Origin: Pirellulaceae bacterium
GTDB lineage: Bacteria > Planctomycetota > Planctomycetia > Pirellulales > Pirellulaceae
Reading direction: 5' to 3'
DNA length: 54,755 nt
Assembly (NCBI GenBank): GCA_022448315.1
Contig: JAKVCA010000023.1
Coordinates: forward strand, 57,481 to 112,235
Both the position numbers and the translations under genes were made by a program. Under the pieces are notes generated by a model. It was not told the origin of the DNA and ran no database searches. It saw only the letters and a list, made by a program, of their open reading frames with translations. Positions 47,084 to 54,755 of the stretch are shown here, piece by piece (the first letter of the stretch is position 1; every line of letters starts with the position of its first letter).

Positions 47084-47960
47084 CCACCCTTTCAGTTCAC
47101 GAATTCTTTTGACGAAGATTCACCGGCCTTGATTCAAGCTCCCGAATCTCCACAGAGTTGAGTCACCATCCGCACGACCAGGATCAGCAACACACTCGAC
47201 GTGAATGCCATCACCGGGGCCGCCTCGCGAGCGAAACCTCAACCTGTCGATTATCTCGAATGAAGTTTGAGATCCAATGAGTTTGTGATCAAAATGTTTG
47301 AGATATTTGATCCTTCGGGCCAGAGAGCAAATTCGGCTAAATCCCCATGAAGCCCCTCGAATTTGGCCTTCAAGTCCGCAAATCGGCTTAAAAAGCATCG
47401 GTTTAAAATGCGTTTTGATCGTCCCACCCCTATTTAAGCATGAGCCATCATCGACCGGTCGCCTCCTTTATTGAAACCTCGAATGCCGCTCGCCACGGTG
47501 TTGAAAGTCATATTTGCGCAGGTATGGCATCACAACGCGTGGTCGGTTGATCTGCCGGAATAAGAAACGATGGCGGAGGCCGGCTGAATCGCTGAACCTC
47601 AAGAGGTTACAGCATCATCACTTGGATCGAGCCAGACGAAATTGTTCAAGCGTCCAGAGAAACGAATCGAAAAATCGACCGGCAACATCCGCACTAAAAA
47701 TTCTCCTTCCGTTCTAATGATCTTTCCACCCTCTATCCTGAGCACTTTGGCCCGTTTCTTTTCGCAACATTGCAAGTTGCCGCAAGGATCGCACAATGAG
47801 GATCTGCCAGTGAGGATCTGCCAGTGAGGATCACACTTTGGACACAAGACATGTTTAATGTGGATGGTCCATACTGGGACCGATCGCAACTTCCGTCATT
47901 CATATCGAGTGAATGAAACGGAACTCAAACCGAACCAACCCCCTGTTTTGGGATCGGAAA
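47084..47960. other. Long divergent intergenic region with a 14-base tandem repeat
   Basis: The longest gene-poor stretch, 877 bases, between divergent genes. A minus-strand frame (47599-47889, 96 codons, TTG start) has Cys pairs (CPKC, CDPC, CC) but no good start or homologue I know; I do not call it. Within it TGAGGATCTGCCAG is repeated at 47797-47810 and 47811-47824, with a third partial copy at 47825. A 14-base unit is not a multiple of three, so it would shift any frame. Other short frames are shadows. It may hold remains of a decayed gene. Confidence 0.45.
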
Positions 47961-49319
47961 ATGCTACCACTTCATGGCAAACGCCCCAGCGATTTGAACT
48001 TGAAACGGGGCATGGTCACCGCCCTCGGCCACCTTGTGCTCTTCCTGACTTCGTTGGCGTATGGACAAGACCCTGCTGTTCAGACACCCCACCAAGAACG
48101 TGTCCCACACATCGATCGGCAAGGCCGCATCCTTCATCGCTACGACCCCGAAAAATCGTTCTTCATGCTGGCCAGCTGGGGCGTGCCGGAGTCTCGGATC
48201 TACAAAGGCATCGACTACCGTTGGCATCATCTTGTTGACGCCGGGTACAACTGCGTCTGGCCTTGGCCGATGGGGGGCTACACGACGGATCGACAACTCT
48301 CCCAAGCCAAGGAACATGGGCTTCAGGTGGTCCTCATGAGACGACCCAGCGGAGAGGCATTGAAGGCCATTGCGGACCACCCGAATTTGATGGGTATCGT
48401 CTGGCAGGATGAACCTTTGATCAATTACCCGCTTGAACAACAAGGCCAACAAGTCGAGGAATTCAAAGCCTTCCGATCGGAGGTAAAATCCATCGCGCCT
48501 GACCTGCCCGTCTTCGTCAATACCGCCTCCTGGATGATTGGCAATGGCCGCGAGCACTGGATTCGTTGGCACAAGGAAAGCGACGTGAGTTGTCATGACA
48601 ACTACGTCATTTGGCCCAAAACTCGATCACTTAACCTGGGTTCCTATGGCACCGAGAAAAACGGAATCGCGGACAGTGTTTCACTTGCTGCGCGGTTGAG
48701 TGAAGGGCGGAAGCCAGTTTGGCTCGTGGTGGGTGCGTTTGAAACGGAACATCCTGCCTCGGTACAGTTTCCGTTTCGATATCCCACGCCTGATCAACTT
48801 CGCAGCATGGTTTACACGGGCCTGATCCATGGAGCTACTGGAGTGGTCTACTACGCCTGGGACAGCAATGTCACTCGCTTTGGAATTGCACCACAACAGC
48901 AAACTGAAATTCCAGGTCGCCCTGCCGCAACGCCGATCCAAGCATTGCAGGCCGAGGTTCTATGGAAAACGGTCGCTCAGTTGAACCGTGAACTTCGACA
49001 ACTGGCCCCTGCCCTGCTTTCACCAACGATCTCGGAAGTTGAGTACTCCGTAAGGTTCGAAGGGGAATCGATTACCGAAACACCTATTCGCACGCTGCTC
49101 AAACCGCTTTCGAAGAATGAATGGGTCCTCTTGATGGTCAACATGGATGATGCGGTGCTCAACGCGAACCTCGAGTTTGACCGCATCATCAAATCAGCCG
49201 AGTGGATGTTTGAAGGTTCATCCGTATTGAAACGTGAGGAAGTCGGTACAAGTTTTGAAGTTTTGTTTGAACCATTCACGACGCGAGTCTTGCGACTCCA
49301 ACCAGGAGGCGGTGAATAA
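47961..49319 (+). CDS. Exported TIM-barrel glycoside-hydrolase-like protein
   Basis: About 452 residues from ATG 47961, preceded by GGATCGGAAA; ATG 47913 and ATG 48012 are alternatives. A long, basic N-region precedes the hydrophobic part (GHLVLFLTSLAYGQ). Barrel strands can be seen as FFMLASWGVPESRIYKGIDY, AGYNCVWPWPMGG, HGLQVVLMRRP, LMGIVWQDEPL (Asp-Glu at a position often catalytic in family 42 and related enzymes), PDLPVFVNTA, DVSCHDNYVIWP, VWLVVGAFETEHPA and MVYTGLIHGATGVVYYAWDS. The C-terminus is a beta-sandwich (LLMVNMDDAVLNANL). I cannot name the family; a catalytic acid pair is not proven. It is the first of three plus-strand exported genes. Confidence 0.75.
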   Translation: MLPLHGKRPSDLNLKRGMVTALGHLVLFLTSLAYGQDPAVQTPHQERVPHIDRQGRILHRYDPEKSFFMLASWGVPESRIYKGIDYRWHHLVDAGYNCVWPWPMGGYTTDRQLSQAKEHGLQVVLMRRPSGEALKAIADHPNLMGIVWQDEPLINYPLEQQGQQVEEFKAFRSEVKSIAPDLPVFVNTASWMIGNGREHWIRWHKESDVSCHDNYVIWPKTRSLNLGSYGTEKNGIADSVSLAARLSEGRKPVWLVVGAFETEHPASVQFPFRYPTPDQLRSMVYTGLIHGATGVVYYAWDSNVTRFGIAPQQQTEIPGRPAATPIQALQAEVLWKTVAQLNRELRQLAPALLSPTISEVEYSVRFEGESITETPIRTLLKPLSKNEWVLLMVNMDDAVLNANLEFDRIIKSAEWMFEGSSVLKREEVGTSFEVLFEPFTTRVLRLQPGGGE

Positions 49320-49478
49320 ATCGCACCATCCGCCTGAGATCGAAGTCGGTGGCCCGGGTTAAATTTCTGATTCATCCGTCGAATTGGGTCTGAGGCTCAG
49401 TTACACTCGTTTCTCCGTTTTGCCCCCGTGGCTCTTTCCGCAGCTTTTCGTCTCCATTAATGAAAGCGAGGCCTTGAT

Positions 49479-50213
49479 ATGCAACGTCGGAACTTTCTTG
49501 CGGTATCCGCCGCGGCAGGTACTCTCTCGTGGCTTCAACCGCAGACCTTGTTCGCATCGAATCGAACGGAAATTGAAAAAGGGCTCGTGGTTCTGTTCCA
49601 AGGCGACTCCATCACAGATGCCGGACGGAACAAAAAGGAGCCTGTGGCCAATTCTGGTTTAGGTCGAGGCTATCCCAACCACGTGGCCGAGGCGGTGCAC
49701 AAAGCGATTCCCGAAAAGGAAGTCCAGATCCACAACCGTGGGATCTCTGGCAATAAAGTTCCGGATCTGGACCGACGCTGGCGACAAGACTGTCTCGATC
49801 TGCAACCGGATATCCTGAGTATCCTCATCGGTGTCAACGACATTTGGCATGCCCTTAACGGAAGGTACGATGGAACCGCAGAAGACTACCGCAGCGGGTA
49901 CGCCGCGTTACTCGATCGCACTCAGAAAGCGTTGCCAAAGACTCAAATCGTGGTCTGTGAACCCTTCGTTTTGATGAGTGGCACGGTCAAGCAGAACAAA
50001 GACAAGTGGTTTCCCGAATTTGACAAGCGGCGCGAAATAGCCAAAGCGGTCGCCACAGAAGCCAAGGCAACATGGGTACCCTTTCAAACCATGTTTGATG
50101 ACGCCGTTGCGGCCGGAACCTCCGCCGAGGCTCTTGCAAGGGATGGAGTACACCCGTCGCAAGAAGGTCACGCGTTGATGGCAAAAACCTGGCGCGAGAT
50201 CGTTGGAATTTAG
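49479..50213 (+). CDS. SGNH/GDSL hydrolase with twin-arginine signal
   Basis: 244 residues. The N-terminus MQRRNFLAVSAAAGTLSWLQ is a short Tat-type signal ending near F-A-S-N. Block I is VLFQGDSITDAGRN (nucleophile Ser near residue 45), block II has GRGYPNHVAEAV and NRGISGNKVPDL (Gly oxyanion), block III is IGVNDIW (Asn), and block V is DGVHPSQEGHALM (Asp and His). All four SGNH blocks are present, so it should be an active esterase, probably a carbohydrate acetylesterase. ATG 49479 follows GCGAGG. It lies 159 bases after the glycosidase-like gene and 278 bases before the PhoD gene, on the same strand, so it may act on the same glycan. Confidence 0.93.
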   Translation: MQRRNFLAVSAAAGTLSWLQPQTLFASNRTEIEKGLVVLFQGDSITDAGRNKKEPVANSGLGRGYPNHVAEAVHKAIPEKEVQIHNRGISGNKVPDLDRRWRQDCLDLQPDILSILIGVNDIWHALNGRYDGTAEDYRSGYAALLDRTQKALPKTQIVVCEPFVLMSGTVKQNKDKWFPEFDKRREIAKAVATEAKATWVPFQTMFDDAVAAGTSAEALARDGVHPSQEGHALMAKTWREIVGI

Positions 50214-50294
50214 TCCGATAGCCAGTGCCTTCTCGAGTCTCCTACGCGCAAGATGCAGCCTGGTGAATCCCTGTGGTGATCACCGGGCGGTCTC

Positions 50295-50313
50295 TTGCCC
50301 GCGAGTCGGGCAA
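50295..50313. other. Perfect hairpin downstream of the SGNH gene
   Basis: TTGCCCG (50295-50301) and CGGGCAA (50307-50313) pair over a five-base loop, 82 bases after the SGNH stop. No T-tract follows, so it is not a standard intrinsic terminator. It may be an mRNA-stabilising or regulator-binding element. Confidence 0.35.
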
Positions 50314-50491
50314 CGTGGTCGACAAAGGCGATCAACGATAATCGCCACTCATGGAAAACATTTTCTCTTCAATCGCAGCGGCGCGCGTTTATGCCCTGAA
50401 ACAAGAGGCAATCCACTTCGGCTTTCAAAAATAAGATTTCACTTCTGGACCCACTGAAATTCTCACCGACCATTTTCGGAAGAGGCTTCGA

Positions 50492-52060
50492 ATGCCCCGC
50501 TTATCTCAAAAGTACTACGGCCTCGAACGACGCAAGTTTCTCCAGATGATGGCGACCGTCACCACGCTGCCAAGCCTGTCGCACCTGTCCGCATCTTGTG
50601 TACTGGGATCGGCAAAATTCAGTGACAACCCTTTCACGCTGGGCGTGGCTTCGGGTGACCCCGATCCGCACGGTGTTGTCATCTGGACCAAACTGGCTCC
50701 GCAACCACTGGAAGGACCAACGCTCCGGCAAGAATCCTACGAAGTGAAATGGGAAGTCTCAACAGATGAGTCGTTTTCCAATGTTGTCCAGAGGGGTTCG
50801 ACATTCGCGGTTCCACAACTGGGACATTCGGTTCACGTCGAGGTCGAGGGGTTGGAGGCGGAACGGTGGTACTTTTACAGGTTCCACACCGGCAGTGAAG
50901 TGAGTCCGGTGGGACGGACTCGAACCACACCCGAACGACACGTCATGCCCGAAAGGTTGAAGTTTGCCTTCACGTCCTGCCAACACTGGGAATCCGGCTT
51001 CTTCAATGGCTACCCACACATGCAGCAGGATGACCACGACCTGGTGGTTCATTTGGGTGACTACATCTATGAGTACGCCGGTATCGATAATCGAGTCAGA
51101 AAACATCTTGGTCCCGAAATCACGAGCCTGGACGACTATCGCCTGCGGTATTCGCAATATCGGACCGACATAGGACTGCAAGAGATGCACCGAGTGGCTC
51201 CCTGGCTGGTGACATGGGATGACCATGAATTCGACAACAACTATGCCAATCTCGTGTCCGAAGAAGACGGCATTTCGCCGGAAACGTTTTTAGCCCGACG
51301 AATCAACGCCTATCAGGCTTACTATGAATTCATGCCGCTTCGAAGACGTTCACTTCCTCTGGGCCCTGACATGAAGCTCTACCGGGCTTGTCATTTTGGT
51401 CGCCTTGCAAAGTTTCACGTTCTGGACACGCGGCAATATCGGACAGATCAACCCAACGGGGACCATCAGAAGCCGATGGAAGGAAAGGTCTTCGACCAGA
51501 ACGCGACGATGCTGGGAACAAAGCAGGAATACTGGTTGATGCGTCATTTGAATGCGTCTCACTCGACGTGGAATGTCCTTGCTCAACAAGTCATGATGGC
51601 CCCACTCAATCGTGGGACCCCGGAAAAGCCGCTTTACAGCATGGACCAATGGCCAGGATACGAGGTAAGCCGCCGTCGGTTACTGAAATACATGCATGAG
51701 CGTCGAGTTCCTAATCCCGTGGTTTTGACCGGTGACATCCACCTGAACTGGGTGAACGATCTTCAGTTGGATTTCCAGGACCCCGATTCCCCCATTGTCG
51801 GAACCGAACTCGTGGGTACGGCAATGAGTTCTGGCGGTAATGGGGGAAACGTCATCCCCGAGTACGAACGGGCCGCTTCACAGAACCGCTTTGTCCAATG
51901 GTATAACTCCAACCGAGGCTACGTTTCGTGTGAACTGACGCCTTCGGTTTGGACCACCCGTTTTCGCATCACACCGTTCGTGGATCGTCCTGATTCTCCT
52001 GTCGAGACCGCGGCGACTTATGTGATTGAAAACGGTGTTCCGGGAGCGAAGACGGTTTAA
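50492..52060 (+). CDS. phoD: PhoD-type alkaline phosphatase, Tat-exported
   Basis: 522 residues. A twin-arginine-like signal GLERRKFLQMMATVTTL begins about 11 residues in. The PhoD N-terminal domain starts FTLGVASGDPDPHGVVIWTKL. The calcineurin-like metallophosphatase core has FTSCQHWESGFFNGYPHM, DLVVHLGDYIYEY, VTWDDHEFDNNYAN (metal ligands Asp, His, Asp), FHVLDTRQYRTDQ and VVLTGDIHLNWVNDL (Asp, His). The C-terminal part is a beta domain (FRITPFVDRPDSP). PhoD enzymes release phosphate from mono- and diesters in the periplasm or outside; together with phnX it fits phosphorus scavenging, though they are 46 kb apart. GGAAGAGGC lies before ATG 50492. A Pho box was not identified. Confidence 0.94.
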   Translation: MPRLSQKYYGLERRKFLQMMATVTTLPSLSHLSASCVLGSAKFSDNPFTLGVASGDPDPHGVVIWTKLAPQPLEGPTLRQESYEVKWEVSTDESFSNVVQRGSTFAVPQLGHSVHVEVEGLEAERWYFYRFHTGSEVSPVGRTRTTPERHVMPERLKFAFTSCQHWESGFFNGYPHMQQDDHDLVVHLGDYIYEYAGIDNRVRKHLGPEITSLDDYRLRYSQYRTDIGLQEMHRVAPWLVTWDDHEFDNNYANLVSEEDGISPETFLARRINAYQAYYEFMPLRRRSLPLGPDMKLYRACHFGRLAKFHVLDTRQYRTDQPNGDHQKPMEGKVFDQNATMLGTKQEYWLMRHLNASHSTWNVLAQQVMMAPLNRGTPEKPLYSMDQWPGYEVSRRRLLKYMHERRVPNPVVLTGDIHLNWVNDLQLDFQDPDSPIVGTELVGTAMSSGGNGGNVIPEYERAASQNRFVQWYNSNRGYVSCELTPSVWTTRFRITPFVDRPDSPVETAATYVIENGVPGAKTV

Positions 52061-52196
52061 TCCCATGCGAGCTCAGTCCCGCCTATTTGCGATTCTATGG
52101 CTTATCCAGAGCGAATTTGATTGACCATTACTCGTTCTCCGTATTTGATAGACATTCGAAATTCGACTTCGTCATTTTTTAGAAAGGCACGCACGC

Positions 52197-52700
52197 ATGT
52201 TTCGTCGAACAATTATCGGTATGGCACTCCTCGCAGTCGCCATGTCCAGCCAGGTCATGGCTCAAGAAGGAAAGAAGAAACAATCCAAGAGGGGCCAGCG
52301 AATTCAGGCTATCACGCAACTGAAAGGCAAATTAGCAGAGATTGATCTGACGGAAGAGCAGAGCAAAAAGGTTGAAGAGATCATTGCCAAACACAAAGAA
52401 GCTCTGACAGCAACCGCGGCCAAACGCCGAGAACTTGTCAACGCTGACGCCAACAAAAAGATGGCAGAAGCAAGAAAAGCGGCGCAAGCAGAAGGCAAAA
52501 AGGGTAAAGATCTTCAGGCGGCAGTCATGGCAGCCTCCGGCCTCAGCGAAGAAGACCAGAAGAAGCTCGCTGAGATTAGCCAGGAGACACAGAAAGTCGC
52601 AGCAGTCATGAAACAGGAAGTTGCGAAAATTTTGTCAGAAGAGCAACGTGAAAAAACGGGTCTTCAGATGAAGAAGGGTCGCAAGAAGAAAAAGAAGTAA
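52197..52700 (+). CDS. Small exported Lys/Glu-rich helical protein
   Basis: 167 residues with a classic signal peptide (MFRRTIIGMALLAVAMSSQV, then M-A-Q). The mature protein is almost all charged helix: LAEIDLTEEQSKKVEEIIAK and ASGLSEEDQKKLAEISQETQ are two similar LTxxQ-like segments, as in Spy/CpxP-type proteins. The C-terminus is extremely basic (MKKGRKKKKK). The pattern echoes the exported protein at 7184-7981, which also ends in a Lys-rich tail, but the sequences are not clearly homologous. AGAAAGG lies about ten bases upstream of ATG 52197. A bidirectional terminator follows 77 bases after the stop. Function unknown; a periplasmic chaperone or polyanion binder would fit. Confidence 0.8.
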   Translation: MFRRTIIGMALLAVAMSSQVMAQEGKKKQSKRGQRIQAITQLKGKLAEIDLTEEQSKKVEEIIAKHKEALTATAAKRRELVNADANKKMAEARKAAQAEGKKGKDLQAAVMAASGLSEEDQKKLAEISQETQKVAAVMKQEVAKILSEEQREKTGLQMKKGRKKKKK

Positions 52701-52776
52701 TTCTCAGCCATATCGATTCAGGTGCAGGACCCAAGCTGAACCACGGTCGCGGTCCACACGGGATGATATACCAACG

Positions 52777-52818
52777 AAAAAGACGGTCGCCCGGCAGAAT
52801 CCGGACGGCCGTCTTTTT
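52777..52818. terminator. Bidirectional Rho-independent terminator
   Basis: Left arm AAAAAGACGGTCG (52777-52789) and right arm CGGCCGTCTTTTT (52806-52818) pair over 13 bases with one G-T wobble, and inner CCGG/CCGG extends the stem. T-runs on both strands fit termination of the convergent genes at 52197-52700 (plus) and 52840-54216 (minus). Confidence 0.9.
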
Positions 52819-52839
52819 GATTGTAGGTGACCACTCCGA

Positions 52840-54216
52840 CTACATTTCGATCTCGAAACGTTTTCGTTTTTCGCGACTGACCAGACCTTGGGCCTGCGCG
52901 TCATTCACGATCTCTTCTTTTTCTGGATCCCATTGAATCTTCCGCCCCAACCTTGCGGCGATCCCCGCCAAATGACATGTCGACAAAGCCCGGTGGTGAC
53001 TTTGAGGATCGGAAACCGCAGGCTTACGATCAGCAACAGACTGAAAAAAATTGGTGACATGATCTGTGAGTGGACGTCCGTAAAGAGATTCAAGGGCACC
53101 TTCTGGCAGAGGCCGGTTCTCCAGATCCTCAACGGGCTTCCCGGTGAGTCGTCCGCGATTGACAAAAATGCGGCCTTCGGTCCCCTCAAATAGAATCCCA
53201 TTGTCGGTGTCATGTCTCAAAGTCAACTCAAGACCATCCGCGTAAACCGCCTTGATGTTGAATTCTGTCGCCGTGTTATATCGTTCAGGGTCGGTAGGAA
53301 AGCCTTCCACAAATTCGACCGGATGTTTGACCATCAACGGTTCAACGCGGACCGGCCCCGTCATGGTTTTTCCCATTCCCCAGGTGGCAATATCGACATG
53401 GTGAGCTCCCCAATCCGTCAACTTTCCCCCTGAGTATTCGTACCACCATCGGAACTCATAGTGGGTCCTTGACCAGCTTTTGACTTCGTTACGTGCTCCT
53501 TGCAACGATCTGAAGTCCGTCATCGGAGCAGGACCCAACCACTGGTTCCAGTCGAAATGGGATGGTGCCGAAGCAATCGGTAATTGTGGGCTCGTAGGAC
53601 CTCCTCCAATGGCACATTGGACTTTGGTCAGCTTACCGAGTCTTCCTTCATGAACCAGAGCGACAGCTTTCAGCATGTGCGGGATACTGCGTTGCTGTGT
53701 ACCCACCTGAAAGACTCTGCCGGTTTTTTGCTGGACCTCACAGATTTGACGGCCCTCTTCAATGGTGAGCGTCATCGGCTTTTCGCAGTAAACATCTTTG
53801 CCCGAAAGCATTGCCTCAATGGCCACCTTCGCATGCCAGTGATCCGGAGTCACGATATGAACCACGTCGATATCGTCTCGATCGATAATCTTCCGATAGT
53901 CTCCTGTCCCCTCGGGCTTCGTAGTCAACCAGTCTTTGACGAGTCCCTGAGCTCTCTCGACGCGATGAGCGTCCGGATCACAGACCGCCACGATATCCGC
54001 GAACTTCGGGAACTGTTTTCCAAGACCGTGCGGGCCATTGGCAATCGTTGCCCGCTGATCCCAACGACTGCCGCAACCGACAACGGCCATGCGGGGGCGA
54101 TCATTCGCGTTTTGAAAACCGATGGCCCGTCGAGACCGCTGGGTGACGCACGCAGCGGCGGTAAGCAAAGCTGAAGATCGTAGAAAACGACGTCGACTCG
54201 GACGGGATTGAGACAT
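52840..54216 (-). CDS. Gfo/Idh/MocA family oxidoreductase with Tat signal
   Basis: 458 residues from ATG 54216, where MSQSRPSRRRFLRSSALLTA gives a twin-arginine signal; the frame is open to 54312 but that part lacks character. The Rossmann motif VVGCGSRWDQRATI and DVVHIVTPDHWHAKVAIEAM follow, then the standard E-K-P site DVYCEKPMTLTIEE, whose Lys is retained. The C-terminal domain has WWYEYSGGKLTDWGAHHVDIATWGM, with the His pair typical of active family members. The NAD(P) cofactor must be loaded before Tat export, as in glucose-fructose oxidoreductase. It is divergent from the DUF1080 gene 216 bases away; such pairs are common in planctomycetes, and suggest 3-keto-sugar metabolism. Confidence 0.93.
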   Translation of the reverse strand: MSQSRPSRRRFLRSSALLTAAACVTQRSRRAIGFQNANDRPRMAVVGCGSRWDQRATIANGPHGLGKQFPKFADIVAVCDPDAHRVERAQGLVKDWLTTKPEGTGDYRKIIDRDDIDVVHIVTPDHWHAKVAIEAMLSGKDVYCEKPMTLTIEEGRQICEVQQKTGRVFQVGTQQRSIPHMLKAVALVHEGRLGKLTKVQCAIGGGPTSPQLPIASAPSHFDWNQWLGPAPMTDFRSLQGARNEVKSWSRTHYEFRWWYEYSGGKLTDWGAHHVDIATWGMGKTMTGPVRVEPLMVKHPVEFVEGFPTDPERYNTATEFNIKAVYADGLELTLRHDTDNGILFEGTEGRIFVNRGRLTGKPVEDLENRPLPEGALESLYGRPLTDHVTNFFQSVADRKPAVSDPQSHHRALSTCHLAGIAARLGRKIQWDPEKEEIVNDAQAQGLVSREKRKRFEIEM

Positions 54217-54432
54217 ACTTGGACTTTCGATCTTGAAAATGAATGGGGAGAATTCAGTGGAACGGTCGTATTGTATTCGATGAGCCGACGGCACGCTCGC
54301 CCAAGTCTTCATCCCAAAGGTTTAGAGTCGTCCGTCACGCATTGGCCACCGACTAAACCACCCGGTTTTTCTGGTAATTCGTCGGAGAACCAGCCATACT
54401 TGTCCCCGTCATTTCCTGCCCGGAGAAACGCA

Positions 54433-54755
54433 ATGCCGCTATCCAATATCTGCTTCACTGCGCTTTGCCTAACGAGCTTGCTTCCCACCTTGGCCGTCGG
54501 CGAAGAGTTTCGGTCACTCTTTGATGGAAAAACACTTTCCGGCTGGAAGGCGTTGGACATGAGCTATTGGTCCGTACAGGATTCCGCAATCACCGCCGAA
54601 TCGACCACCGATCACCCATGTACCTCCAACCAGTTTCTTGTCTGGCAAGGAGGTGATGTCGCAGATTTTGAACTCAAACTTCAATTTCGAGTTCGAGGCA
54701 ACGGCTGCAACTCTGGAGTTCAGTTCCGAAGTCGGATGAATGACAGGGGCCTCGC
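54433..54755 (+). CDS. DUF1080 (3-keto-disaccharide hydrolase family) protein, cut by window end
   Basis: 107 complete codons are visible before the right edge. ATG 54433 has GGAG eight bases upstream and begins a signal peptide (MPLSNICFTALCLTSLLPTL, then A-V-G-E). The mature start FRSLFDGKTLSGWKALDMSY is the DUF1080 hallmark, followed by WSVQDSAITAES and DFELKLQFRVRGNGCNSGVQFRS, strands of the concanavalin-like fold. DUF1080 includes enzymes that hydrolyse 3-keto-glycosides. Divergent placement beside a Tat-exported MocA oxidoreductase suggests the two act in one pathway. Confidence 0.92.
   Translation, partial: MPLSNICFTALCLTSLLPTLAVGEEFRSLFDGKTLSGWKALDMSYWSVQDSAITAESTTDHPCTSNQFLVWQGGDVADFELKLQFRVRGNGCNSGVQFRSRMNDRGL

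Noticed and set aside
47599-47889. A Cys-rich 96-codon minus frame
   Set aside because: TTG start without ribosome site, a tandem repeat inside, and no homologue I can name; the Cys pairs arise partly from the repeat.

Overview
The window reads as chromosome of a marine-type planctomycete, probably of the Pirellulaceae. I infer this from the gene families, not from a marker gene: DUF1552 plus DUF1587/1592/1588/1585 proteins with an N-terminal planctomycete cytochrome motif, a ThuA/PVC-type CxxCH dehydrogenase fusion, PQQ-like propellers beginning W-P-Q-F-R-G, FG-GAP/ASPIC proteins, a sulfatase, DUF3472, DUF2293 and DUF1080. Many products are exported, through Sec, Tat-like (RR-x-F-L) or lipoprotein signals. 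Base composition is moderate and even. I see no rRNA, tRNA, CRISPR, insertion sequence, integrase or phage gene.

Layout. 1-1441: FG-GAP/ASPIC gene, cut by the left edge. 1967-3918: two-gene phosphonate unit, an FAD amine oxidase (TIGR03364/HpnW type) coupled to phosphonoacetaldehyde hydrolase. 3944-5018: DUF1501 remnant and a DUF2293 protein. 5344-6999: tandem sialate-acetylesterase-like protein whose second domain has lost its catalytic residues. 7184-14103: exported coiled-coil protein, two PQQ-like propellers (one with an EF-hand insert), an FG-GAP protein and a DUF3472 protein. 14232-24063: minus-strand transport block with TolC-like lipoprotein, two paralogous membrane-fusion proteins, MacB-type permease, OmpR-type regulator and histidine kinase; no ATPase gene is visible. 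24394-28787: DUF1552 and DUF1592 pair. 28956-31310: copper P1B-ATPase with a probably frameshifted N-terminus. 31517-33028: sulfatase. 33194-35512: ThiD and SelO. 35812-37080: FadL-type porin.

37064-47083 holds the most distinctive system: a minus-strand series of MocA-type oxidoreductase, 1469-residue ThuA/propeller/HEAT/cytochrome fusion, hexaheme cytochrome, and a heme-free propeller whose start overlaps the cytochrome stop. I infer a periplasmic sugar-oxidation and electron-transfer unit with ThuA/ThuB-like logic. 47961-54755 continues the carbohydrate theme: TIM-barrel glycosidase-like protein, Tat-exported SGNH hydrolase, PhoD phosphatase, small Lys-rich exported protein, a clear bidirectional terminator, a Tat-exported MocA oxidoreductase and the start of a DUF1080 gene (a family that includes 3-keto-glycoside hydrolases), cut by the right edge.

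Start sites were chosen by eye from Shine-Dalgarno-like sequence, signal peptides and family length. Functions rest on motif recognition, since no database search could be run.
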